From: Lysobacter sp.
GTDB taxonomy: Bacteria; Pseudomonadota; Gammaproteobacteria; Xanthomonadales; Xanthomonadaceae
Direction: 5' to 3'
Length of the DNA stretch: 64,000 nt
Assembly: GCA_019634715.1 (NCBI GenBank)
Contig: JAHCAU010000005.1
Coordinates: 124,001-188,000, forward strand
The position numbers and the translations under genes are program-made. Shown in pieces: positions 56,495 through 64,000 of this stretch (the stretch's first letter is position 1; every line of letters begins with the position of its first letter). The notes under the pieces are model-generated. The model was not told the DNA's origin. It saw only the letters and a list, made by a program, of their open reading frames with translations, and ran no database searches.

Positions 56495-57745
56495 ATGCAC
56501 GACCACGATGCCGCCCGCAAGCCCGGTTCACGCCGCCTGTCGCTGATCCTCGGCGGGCTGGCGATGCTCGGCCCCTTCTCGATCGACACCATGTTTCCGG
56601 CCTTCCCGCAGATCGGCGCGCAGTTCGGTGCCGACAAGGTGGCGATGCAGCAGACCATCAGCGTCTACCTGCTGGCCTATGCGCTGATGAGCCTGGTGCA
56701 TGGTCCGCTGTCCGACGCGGTGGGTCGCAAACGCGTGATCCTCGGCGGACTCGTCGTGTTCGCATTGGCCTCGGTGGGCTGCGCGCTGGCCGACAGCCTG
56801 CCGATGCTGCTGTTCTTCCGCGCGCTGCAGGGCATGTCGGCGGGCGTGGGCCTGATCGTCGGCCGCGCGGTGATCCGCGATGTGTTCCAGGGCCAGTTCG
56901 CGCAGAAGCTGATGAGCCAGGTCTCGATGATCTTCGGCATCGCGCCCGCGCTGGCGCCGATCCTCGGCGGCTGGATCCTCGGCTGGGAACGGTGGCCGGC
57001 GATCTTCTGGTTCCTGGTGCTGTTCGCGGTGGCGATGATCGCCGCCACCTGGTTCGGGCTGCCCGAGACGCATCCGCCGGAGGCGCGCTTCCGCCCGTCG
57101 CCGAAGCAATTGCTGCGCAATCACGCGTACATCTTCCTCAACCGGCGTTTCCAGCGTTTCGCCGCGGCCGGTGCGTTCAACTTCGCGGCGCTGTTCCTGT
57201 ACATCGCGTCGGCGCCCGCCTTCGTGCTCGATCACCTCAGGCTGCGCGAGGACCAGTTCGGCTGGTTCTTCGTCCCGACCATCGCCGGCATGGTGCTGGG
57301 CGCGTTCCTGTCCGGTCGCGCCGCAGGACGCATGGGCGGGACGCGGCTCGCCGGGATCGGATTCGCGCTCTGCGGCTTCGCCTCGATGCTGAACATCGCC
57401 CTCAACCTGTGGGTGCCTTCGCCGCCGGTGCTGCTGGCCGTGCTGCCGATGGCGATCAACGCGATGGGCATCTCGCTGGTGTTCCCGATCCTGACCCTCG
57501 CCATCCTCGACATGTATCCGCGCCAGCGCGGCGCGGCTTCGTCGCTGCAGGCGTTCACCAGCCTGATCGTGCAGTCGGCGGTCGCGGGGCTGCTCTCGCC
57601 GATGCTCAGCCACCATCCGATGTGGCTGGCGCTGGGGGCCGCGGCAGGCACCCTGATCGGCTTCCTGCTGTGGTGGTGGGAGGTGCGACGCACGCGCCTG
57701 CCGCCGGAATCCGAACCGGTCGCGGCCGCGCCGCCGGCGCTCTGA
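56495..57745 (+). CDS. Bcr/CflA-family multidrug exporter (MFS)
   Basis: 416 residues, about 12 membrane helices. FSIDTMFPAFPQIGAQFG in helix 1, the loop motif GPLSDAVGRKRVILGG after helix 2 and RALQGMSAGVGLIVGRAVIRD in helix 4 are Bcr/CflA hallmarks. Starts at ATG 56495; the open frame upstream lacks similarity. Substrate unknown; relatives expel bicyclomycin or sulfonamides. Confidence 0.88.
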   Translation: MHDHDAARKPGSRRLSLILGGLAMLGPFSIDTMFPAFPQIGAQFGADKVAMQQTISVYLLAYALMSLVHGPLSDAVGRKRVILGGLVVFALASVGCALADSLPMLLFFRALQGMSAGVGLIVGRAVIRDVFQGQFAQKLMSQVSMIFGIAPALAPILGGWILGWERWPAIFWFLVLFAVAMIAATWFGLPETHPPEARFRPSPKQLLRNHAYIFLNRRFQRFAAAGAFNFAALFLYIASAPAFVLDHLRLREDQFGWFFVPTIAGMVLGAFLSGRAAGRMGGTRLAGIGFALCGFASMLNIALNLWVPSPPVLLAVLPMAINAMGISLVFPILTLAILDMYPRQRGAASSLQAFTSLIVQSAVAGLLSPMLSHHPMWLALGAAAGTLIGFLLWWWEVRRTRLPPESEPVAAAPPAL

Positions 57746-57785
57746 AACGTCGGACGGGCGGGGCGCCGGGGTTCGATGCCTGCGA

Positions 57786-59318
57786 TCAGCGGCGTTGCGC
57801 GTGGCCGTCGCCCGAAGCCGGGCGCAGCGACTGCAACTGCGAAACCGTCGAGCTGGTCTTGTTCGCCGGGCGCGGGCGCAGCAGCGGCCGCGAGCCGTTG
57901 ACGGCTTCGGGTTCCGGCTCCAGCCAGCTCTTGAGGTTGGGGAAGTCGACGTCGAAGCGCGAGTACTCGTCCCAGTTCGCCGAATTCGCGAGCGAGCCGG
58001 TGTTGCTGCACGAGGCGTCCCCGCGCCATAGCCCGCCGCGCAGCACGTAGCCGCCGGGGCCGATGCTGAACAGGCCCGAGCCGCTGCTGCCGCCCTCGGT
58101 GGTGCCGCTGAGCCAGCCGACGCGGGTGACGTTCGTGCCGATGCTGCGCGTCTGGCCGGTCGAGACCTTCTTCGAATCGCCGCGCGGGTGGTGGATGCCG
58201 GTGATCGCATCGCTGGCGGCCAGCGGCTTCGCGTTCCAGCCCGCGAAATACGCGCCGCTCGGTGCGGGACTGTTGAGCCGCAGCAGCATGCCGTCCGTCA
58301 GGTGGCTGGAATAGAGATAGGTGGCGCCGCCGGTGAGCTGGGTCGTGGTCGTCTGGATGAGGTTGCCGCAGCCGGTGGTCTCGTAGTTCCAGAAGGTATT
58401 GAGCGTGTTCGCCACCGACTGCATCTGCGAGGCGACCGGCGCGACCGAACCGTTGTCGGTGAAGCAGTGGTTGGCGGTGTGGAAATAGGGGATCTGGGTC
58501 GTCGGCGCGGTGTCGTTGAGCAGGGTGCCGGTGCAGATGAAGGTGCCGCCGCCGGTGCGCACGTAGCGCATGTGCGCGACCGCATTCTTCACGCTGGCGA
58601 AGGTCGGGCCGAGTTCGTTGATGCGACAGACGACATCGACGTTGCAGCTGCCGGATTCGCCGATCTTGTCGATCAGCTTGAAGCTGTTGCGGCTGTCGGC
58701 GACGAGGTGCGACAGCATGGGGGCTTCCAGCATCACCGAGCCGGCCTTCACGCCGGCCGGGCGGAAGAGTTCGATGAGCTGCGCTTCGCCGTCGGTGCCC
58801 GGGGTCCAGTACAGGCCATCGGGGCCGGGCAGGCGCTTCGCGTCGGCAGCCCGCACCATCGCCACGATCTCGTTCGGGCGCGCCGAGCCTGCGAAGCGCA
58901 GTTCGACGCCGTCGGGCAGGCGGCTGACGTCCAGGCCCACGCGCAGGCCCATGGCGTCGGGCGAGGCGATGCGCACGCGTGCGACGGCGTTGCCGCGGCT
59001 GTCGCCCATCCACTGCAGGCGCGGCAGGCGAGCCTCGCGGCTCTCGATGCCGGCGCGACGCCCGATGCCGATCTGCGGCGCCTTCATGCCGCGCGCGACG
59101 TTGCGCGTCTGCAACTGCAGCAGGCGCTCGGCCGGCATCGTGTCGTAGGTCATCTCGCTGCTGCGCAGGTTGCGGTAGGCCGCACCGCGCCATGCAAGCG
59201 GCGCGGCCGGCCGCGACTGACTGACCTCGCCATGCGCGAGACCTGTTGCCGCGAAGGCGGCGGGACAGGCGAGAGACAGGGCGATGACGCAGGACAGCAG
59301 GCAGGCAGGAGGCGACAT
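57786..59318 (-). CDS. Secreted trypsin-like protease (lysyl-endopeptidase-like)
   Basis: 510 residues. Signal peptide (ending AFA), a propeptide of about 180 residues, then a catalytic domain. It carries the histidine motif FHTANHC, DGMLLRL holding the aspartate, and the nucleophile loop GTTEGGSSGSGLF. Cys-rich segments flank the catalytic His. The TANHC/GGSSGSG pair and the C-terminal Pro/Arg tail match Lysobacter-type lysyl endopeptidases and related secreted proteases. Follows the exporter gene convergently, 40 bases apart. Confidence 0.85.
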   Translation of the reverse strand: MSPPACLLSCVIALSLACPAAFAATGLAHGEVSQSRPAAPLAWRGAAYRNLRSSEMTYDTMPAERLLQLQTRNVARGMKAPQIGIGRRAGIESREARLPRLQWMGDSRGNAVARVRIASPDAMGLRVGLDVSRLPDGVELRFAGSARPNEIVAMVRAADAKRLPGPDGLYWTPGTDGEAQLIELFRPAGVKAGSVMLEAPMLSHLVADSRNSFKLIDKIGESGSCNVDVVCRINELGPTFASVKNAVAHMRYVRTGGGTFICTGTLLNDTAPTTQIPYFHTANHCFTDNGSVAPVASQMQSVANTLNTFWNYETTGCGNLIQTTTTQLTGGATYLYSSHLTDGMLLRLNSPAPSGAYFAGWNAKPLAASDAITGIHHPRGDSKKVSTGQTRSIGTNVTRVGWLSGTTEGGSSGSGLFSIGPGGYVLRGGLWRGDASCSNTGSLANSANWDEYSRFDVDFPNLKSWLEPEPEAVNGSRPLLRPRPANKTSSTVSQLQSLRPASGDGHAQRR

Positions 59319-59474
59319 GGACGGGATTCCGGGAGGGCGTGACGGACGATGGCGCGGAGCGCCGCCGGCTGCGGCGGGCGCAGCGGGGATCATAACGCCA
59401 TGCCTCCCGCCGGGGGATACGGATCGGTGCCCGGCCGGATCGAGTCCGCGCGCCGGGCTGCCTGCGGGCGCGCG

Positions 59475-60581
59475 TCAGCCCGGGGCGCGGCGGCCTTCGA
59501 GCGCGTCGCGGTAGGCCCGGCGCAACAGTTCCTGGAAATGGTGCACCGCGTTCTCGCGCAGCGGATTGAGCCGACCGGCGTGATACGAACCCGAGGCCAG
59601 GCCGCGTTGCACGTCGATGCAGATGCCGATGTCCTCGTCCTGCACCACGTCGCTGAACGACAGGTCCGCGTCGCGGCGCGCGCGACCGGCATCGGTGTCG
59701 TCCTGCGCGTAGTAGAAATCGAATTCGACGCGGCAGCGTCCGACACCGCGCGGGATGATGCGGTTGGTCTGCAGGCGGCCGGGCAGGATGTTGAGCATCG
59801 TGTTCGGCCACATCCAGTAGTACAGCGCATCGCCGCTGCCGTAGAGTCCGTCTCCGCTTTCGAGCGGGCTGAACTGGAAGGAGTGCCACTCGGCGGTTTC
59901 GGTGACGTAGCTGCGGTAATCGAGCAGCTTGTTGAGTTCGGGGTGCACGTGCGGGACGTGGTAGCCCTCGAGGTAGTTGTCGACATAGACCTTCCAGTCG
60001 CAGTCGATGTCGTAGCCGATGTGGTGGTGGTGGCCGAAGCGTTCGAGGCCGCGGTCCGGGCCGAGGCGCGCATCGATGCCGGCGGCGAAGGCCTCGAACG
60101 GCGGCGCGGTCGCTTCGTCGATGGCGGCGAAGACCATGCCCTGCCACACGCGCACCGCGAGTTGCGGCAGCTTCACCTCCGACGCATCGAAATCGGGCGT
60201 CGCGGCCATCTCCGTGGCGCTGCGCAGTCGGCCGTCGAGCGTGTAGGTCCAGCCGTGGTAGCGGCAGCGCAGCGACTTCGCGCCGAGGCCGTCGCACTGC
60301 GCCAGCGGGCCGGCGCGATGGCGGCAGACGTTGTGCATCACGCGGATGGCGTCGTCGCCCCCGCGCACCGCGATCACCGGCAACCCGCCGAGATCGGCGA
60401 CCACATGGTCGCCGGCGCCGCGCAACCGGGAGACATGGGCGACGAGTTGCCAACTGCGGTCGAAGATGCAGGCCCGGTCGATGACGGCCATGCCCGGGTC
60501 GGTGTAGTACCGCGCCGGCAGCGCAGTGGCGTGGTCGAGCGGTTGCGGAGCGAGTTCGGCGGCATGGTCGTGCAGGTTCAT
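59475..60581 (-). CDS. Rieske-type aromatic ring-hydroxylating oxygenase, alpha subunit
   Basis: 368 residues from ATG 60581. Rieske [2Fe-2S] centre ligands C86, H88, C106, H109 (CRHRAGPL and CRYHGW) and the mononuclear iron region DNYLEGYHVPHVHPE (E205, H208, H213). The domain order matches the choline-monooxygenase/GbcA branch. The substrate is unknown; no beta subunit or reductase gene is nearby. Confidence 0.9.
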   Translation of the reverse strand: MNLHDHAAELAPQPLDHATALPARYYTDPGMAVIDRACIFDRSWQLVAHVSRLRGAGDHVVADLGGLPVIAVRGGDDAIRVMHNVCRHRAGPLAQCDGLGAKSLRCRYHGWTYTLDGRLRSATEMAATPDFDASEVKLPQLAVRVWQGMVFAAIDEATAPPFEAFAAGIDARLGPDRGLERFGHHHHIGYDIDCDWKVYVDNYLEGYHVPHVHPELNKLLDYRSYVTETAEWHSFQFSPLESGDGLYGSGDALYYWMWPNTMLNILPGRLQTNRIIPRGVGRCRVEFDFYYAQDDTDAGRARRDADLSFSDVVQDEDIGICIDVQRGLASGSYHAGRLNPLRENAVHHFQELLRRAYRDALEGRRAPG

Positions 60582-60647
60582 CGGACGAGTATCGCCCAGC
60601 GCCGATGGGCTGCGCCAGCGCACCGATCGTGGCCCCGACGGACGCCT

Positions 60648-61010
60648 TCAACCGCTGTCGGGGGCGTGGCCGCGCAACCGGCCCAGCGTGGAGGCGATCA
60701 GGCAGCGGATGGCATCGTCATCGAGATCGTCACGGCCCGTCTGCGCGAACATGGCCGCCACGGCCTGCCAGACCAGCGCGTCACGCAGCAGTTCGGCGTC
60801 GAAGGGCGGTGCATGCACGGTGCCGCGTATGCGTTCGGCGATGCGCTGCAGGTAGCCGGCCACCAGCGCCAGCCCGGCATCGTCCAGGCCAAGGTCGGCG
60901 GTGAGCGAGAGTCCGGGGCGCAGGTCGCGCGACGCGGTGCCCGAGGCCCCGGCGATGATCATCAGTGCGTCCTGTGCCGCCGTGGCCAGTTGGCATTCGT
61001 CGCTCTCCAT
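60648..61010 (-). CDS. Small hypothetical protein with acyl-carrier-like segment, 120 aa
   Basis: Acidic, helical, no signal peptide. Residues about 29-55 (LRPGLSLTADLGLDDAGLAL) resemble the helix-II region of acyl carrier proteins, but the phosphopantetheine serine of DSL is Asp here. The rest (AIRCLIASTLGRLRG) is helical too. This may be a degenerate carrier protein or a chance match. It lies 66 bases upstream of the oxygenase on the same strand. Confidence 0.55.
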   Translation of the reverse strand: MESDECQLATAAQDALMIIAGASGTASRDLRPGLSLTADLGLDDAGLALVAGYLQRIAERIRGTVHAPPFDAELLRDALVWQAVAAMFAQTGRDDLDDDAIRCLIASTLGRLRGHAPDSG

Positions 61011-61092
61011 GGGGTGCGTCTCCTGTCGAGGCCCAGTGCATGCCGCCCGGGCCGGCTTCCCGCGCCGCCGGCGCGGCGCGGGTCATATCCCT

Positions 61093-61446
61093 TCATGCCG
61101 ACAGGCGCAGCAACTGCTCCACGGGCACCCCGAAACACCGCGCCAGCTCGCGCGCGATCCGGAATCGCACCGGGTGCCCGCACTCGGCCCGCTTGATCGT
61201 CGCGATCGACACCCGGATGTCCCGGTGCCAGCAGTCGTTGGCCAGGTCCTGCTGGCTCATGTACCGGGACAGCCGCAGCCGGCGCAGGATGTCGCCGTCG
61301 AGCTGGATCCAGCCTTTGTTCATACGCTGGAGGAGGGCGTCGATGTCGAGTGGCGGGAGGGGCTGGGTGCTGTGGTCATTGACGTCGAGTCGGGGGCATC
61401 GAGGTGTTTCGATGGGGTGGGCATGAAGCGAGGCGCTGTCGTTCAC
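61093..61446 (-). CDS. XRE-type helix-turn-helix regulator
   Basis: 117 residues from GTG 61446, which has GGAG 6 bases upstream; ATG 61488 is in frame but without a ribosome site. The C-terminal two-thirds are an XRE domain: LRRLRLSRYMSQQDLAND and IATIKRAECGHPVRFRIARELARCFGVPVEQLL. The N-terminal 40 residues are disordered. Possible local regulator of the oxygenase set downstream. Confidence 0.8.
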   Translation of the reverse strand: MNDSASLHAHPIETPRCPRLDVNDHSTQPLPPLDIDALLQRMNKGWIQLDGDILRRLRLSRYMSQQDLANDCWHRDIRVSIATIKRAECGHPVRFRIARELARCFGVPVEQLLRLSA

Positions 61447-61649
61447 GGGAGTCTCCGGGAAGGTGTGGGTCGGCTCCGGCCCCGCCATCGCTGCCGTTGG
61501 GCAGGGCGGCGGGGCCGGGGTGAACCTTCACTTCGCGGGCCGGAGATCGCCTTCCGGAAATCTTCCGATCAGTAATGCTTTGATTCTTTTCAATTTTTCT
61601 TGGGTAGGGCGGTCGCCGTGGCAGGTGTGAAAGGGACAGGTTGGCTCGG
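61447..61649. other. Gap before the low-GC tail
   Basis: No gene. Base composition changes here: T-rich stretches (TGATTCTTTTCAATTTTTC near 61578) mark the start of the less GC-rich right end of the window. Confidence 0.5.
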
Positions 61650-62207
61650 TCAGGCGGGTGGAGGCACAAGCAAGAGCGCTTCAATGAAGTTGCCCGTGCC
61701 GGGCGGGCCATTGCCGACCTGCGGATCGCAGAGGTAGTACTCAGGCTTGTCCACGCCCGACCGAAGAACTTCGACGATAATCCCGACGAACACCATCTGA
61801 CGGGGAGCGAGCAGGATTTTCAGCCCGATCTTGTGGATGTAATCGGCGTTGGCCTCGTAAAGTTTCGCGTTTTGCACGGCATCGATTTTTGCGACTTCGA
61901 ACCCATCTTCTCCGGATGTGCTCGGAGTTTCCCCTTTCTTCGTAACCCACTTCCTGTTGACGTGGACCCTGTCCAGGCTCGTTTCGGTGCAGCAGTACGA
62001 AACGATTCCCAACTGTTCTGGCTGCTCGTATTCGGGTTCGTCCTCGACGGATCCGGGCATGGCATCAATATGGATTTCCGCGTCGCCCGTGACGATCATT
62101 TCTTTCTCGGTGAAGACGTACTTCGCCTTCTTTTCCTTCTTGTGGACGATGACGCGGAGCGTCGTTTGATTTTGTCCGGAATTGATCGGTAAGTGTGATA
62201 TGAGCAT
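61650..62207 (-). CDS. Hypothetical protein in low-GC region, 185 aa
   Basis: ATG 62207 is chosen over ATG 62219 because GGAGGAAAGC lies directly before it; this also means the first ATG is part of the ribosome site. The product is acidic, with Lys/Glu-rich segments, several Cys and the C-terminus ALLLVPPPA. I do not recognise a family. Its codon use is much less GC-biased than in the housekeeping genes. It lies 207 bases downstream of the TPR protein on the same strand and may be its small partner. Confidence 0.55.
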   Translation of the reverse strand: MLISHLPINSGQNQTTLRVIVHKKEKKAKYVFTEKEMIVTGDAEIHIDAMPGSVEDEPEYEQPEQLGIVSYCCTETSLDRVHVNRKWVTKKGETPSTSGEDGFEVAKIDAVQNAKLYEANADYIHKIGLKILLAPRQMVFVGIIVEVLRSGVDKPEYYLCDPQVGNGPPGTGNFIEALLLVPPPA

Positions 62208-62414
62208 GCTTTCCTCCATCGGTTCGGAATCTGAATCAGGCTTTGTATTAGGGTATTTCGATCCTCGGGCAGGAAGTCTGCTTTGTGCCCGCAGTGCAGT
62301 ATCGGTCACGACCATGCGCGGGAAAGCCGTAAATCGGTGGCGATTTAGTCTCTGATTGGGTGTTCGGTCGAGTCCATGGCGAATAATTCGTATATCTACG
62401 AATTTGTTGGCGAT

Positions 62415-63998
62415 TCATCTGGGTGGAGATGGTAGCTGCCCGCATTTCGTGATGATGCAGCCATGGTCGTAGTCCCTGAAGCCGGTAGCTGTCATTGCGC
62501 GCGCGAACAATGCCGCGCTGGCGTTGCGACTGCCTCCATCGAGCATCAGATGCGATGCCACCCAAGGGGCGGACATCTTCACGTCCATGGAGTCGGGCGA
62601 GCTTGCACTCGAGACTTTGATCGCTTGGAGGAAATCTTCACGAGCGGAAGCAGCCCGGCCTTGCTGAAGCAAAAAACGACCTCTCAGGAAATACGCATTC
62701 GCCAGTTCGATCCTGATCTGGCGGTCACGCGGGCTACTGCCCAGCAGGGCTTCTAGGTCGGATACGGCGCGGTTGATCGGCTCGACATCGTTGAGGTCGG
62801 ATTGTGAAATTGATGCGACGAGACGGATCGTTGCATCCAAGCGTTGCCAGGCAGGCAGCATCCGGTTGTTTTCCCTGAGTCTGAGCGAAAGGGCATACGC
62901 CTTGCTCAGGTGGGAAAGCATGGCCTCGCGTTGTCCGAGGATCTTGTTGATACGGCTGGCCTCGAGGTGCGCATGGGCGAGTTCGCGCCTCCAGTCGTAG
63001 GCGTAATTGTTTGTTTGTCCGATGCGTGACAGCAGGACGATACTCTCTTCCGCCTGCCTCAGGCCTTCTCGCAGATCGCCGATGGATGCCGAAAGATTGG
63101 CGCTGAGGATGAGGATGTTGGCAAGCCTGTTGTCGCGGGTCAGGGCTTGGCCGGGAGGCGGATCAAGCGCGCGAAAAGCCGCGATTACGGCTTTGTACCG
63201 GTCCGATGCCGACCTCAATCGTCCGAGGCGCTCGTCCGCGGTGGCGATCCAGGACAGCGTATCGATCAGGGCGTACTGTAGGTCATATTCCGTGGGAGAG
63301 ATCGCAAGAGCTTCGCGCTTTCTTTCCTCCGATTGTTCGAACATCCGCCGGGCTTCCAAGGGTTTGTCGACATCGAGCAACAGGCTGCCCATGTTGTTGA
63401 ATGCATAGGATAATTCGGTCAGGTACGTCGGGTTCTTCCTGTCGCTTTCGTGGAGGCGCTTTGCCAGTGAAAGATAGTTCGACCAATGCCGGTGCGCCTC
63501 ATCGAACTCTTTCGCGCGGTAATGCGAGTAACCGACCCAGTACTCGGACTGGCTGTGGGCGAATCGGACGGCGGCGTCATCGGGTCTGCGTTCTAGCGCC
63601 GTTCGCGTATGCACATAGGCGCGTTCGAACGTTTGCCGGGCTTCCTTGATGCGCGCACTCGACATGAGCTTCTTGCCTGCATCATGCAGATGTTCTGATG
63701 CTTCGATGCACCGTCCGGATGCTTCGTACTGTTTCGCTTTCGTCAACGTGGAATCGATCGCCCCACTGTCGTTCGTATCCGTCTCGCGGCCTGCGATCGA
63801 ATAACCCGGGTCGCTCAGCATCATGTCGGCGAGTCTGAGAGAATCCTCGTGCCGATGCTTGGCGGTATCGCGAGCTTCGAGCGCGTACAGAGAAAGCGCG
63901 CAAGAAACAATGGTCAATGTGATCAGGCCGGCAATGGCGAGTTTGCGAACCCGTCGCTGCTGGAAAACCATCTGCCCGGATCGATGTACGTATTCCAT
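62415..63998 (-). CDS. C-terminal half of a TPR protein with membrane helix (STAND/TIR-type signalling protein), partial
   Basis: The frame is open to the window edge; an in-window ATG at 63998 would give 527 residues, but the real start is probably outside. Residues about 20-42 are a membrane helix (IAGLITLTIVSCALSLYALEA), preceded by EYVHRSGQMVFQQRRVRK and followed by SLRLADMMLSD. That sequence layout is usual in the middle of large STAND, TIR or kinase-type proteins, just before their TPR repeats. The remaining ~430 residues are TPR-like helix pairs (YRAKEFDEAHRHWSNYLSLA and others). The N-terminal effector domain cannot be seen. Confidence 0.7.
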   Translation of the reverse strand: MEYVHRSGQMVFQQRRVRKLAIAGLITLTIVSCALSLYALEARDTAKHRHEDSLRLADMMLSDPGYSIAGRETDTNDSGAIDSTLTKAKQYEASGRCIEASEHLHDAGKKLMSSARIKEARQTFERAYVHTRTALERRPDDAAVRFAHSQSEYWVGYSHYRAKEFDEAHRHWSNYLSLAKRLHESDRKNPTYLTELSYAFNNMGSLLLDVDKPLEARRMFEQSEERKREALAISPTEYDLQYALIDTLSWIATADERLGRLRSASDRYKAVIAAFRALDPPPGQALTRDNRLANILILSANLSASIGDLREGLRQAEESIVLLSRIGQTNNYAYDWRRELAHAHLEASRINKILGQREAMLSHLSKAYALSLRLRENNRMLPAWQRLDATIRLVASISQSDLNDVEPINRAVSDLEALLGSSPRDRQIRIELANAYFLRGRFLLQQGRAASAREDFLQAIKVSSASSPDSMDVKMSAPWVASHLMLDGGSRNASAALFARAMTATGFRDYDHGCIITKCGQLPSPPR

Positions 63999-64000
63999 GT

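Overview
The window is a high-GC chromosomal segment of a gammaproteobacterium of the Xanthomonadaceae/Lysobacteraceae (Lysobacter/Luteimonas-like). The gene order pyrG-kdsA-eno-ftsB-ispD-ispF-truD-surE-pcm-nlpD, the block miaA-hfq-hflX-hflK-hflC-DUF2065-purA, and the pair ftsH/folP are typical of that family. A chitinase pair with chitin-binding modules and several secreted proteases fit a lytic, Lysobacter-like lifestyle. The genus is an inference from gene content and order; no rRNA is present.

Layout. 1-3.3 kb: small accessory genes (glycine-rich protein end, zinc-ribbon protein, trypsin-like protease split by an in-frame TGA, DUF1877-like protein). 3.3-8.0 kb (minus): a five-gene secreted-fibre operon of two pilin-like subunits, a small secreted protein, a PapD-type chaperone and an unusual outer-membrane protein. 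A sigma-54-type promoter precedes it and a hairpin follows the first gene. 8.4-12 kb: a membrane-anchored protein, a DUF1697 protein and parE. 12.2-24 kb: the CTP/KDO/glycolysis/isoprenoid/surE-pcm-nlpD housekeeping run, mostly with 4-base ATGA/GTGA overlaps. 24-28 kb: an esterase, then DUF2946 with a copper-type TonB receptor. 28-33.7 kb: M15 peptidase, Mth938-like, yhbY, rlmE, ftsH, 2OG oxygenase, folP. 33.7-42 kb: TylF-type methyltransferase, a 526-bp gap rich in DnaA-box-like sites, miaA to purA. 42-48.4 kb: Doc/AbrB toxin-antitoxin, DUF938 methyltransferase, secreted proteins, S8 protease, ECF sigma/anti-sigma pair. 48.4-51.7 kb: gcvP under a tandem glycine riboswitch. 51.9-59.3 kb: GH19 and GH18 chitinases, Bcr-type exporter, trypsin-like protease. 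59.5-64 kb: Rieske oxygenase, ACP-like protein, XRE regulator, then a less GC-rich tail with an orphan protein and the C-terminal TPR half of a large signalling or defence-type protein cut by the window end.

The most unusual signals are: (i) three duplicated gene ends (parE 3', nlpD 3', purA 5'), each copy separated from the real gene end by about 70-110 bp of hairpin-rich DNA, with mostly synonymous differences in two of them; (ii) six DnaA-box-like 9-mers placed symmetrically around an AT-rich dyad upstream of miaA; (iii) the apparently RpoN-dependent chaperone-type operon with a non-classical usher; and (iv) the TPR/STAND-like gene at the right edge. No tRNA, rRNA, CRISPR array or insertion sequence was seen.
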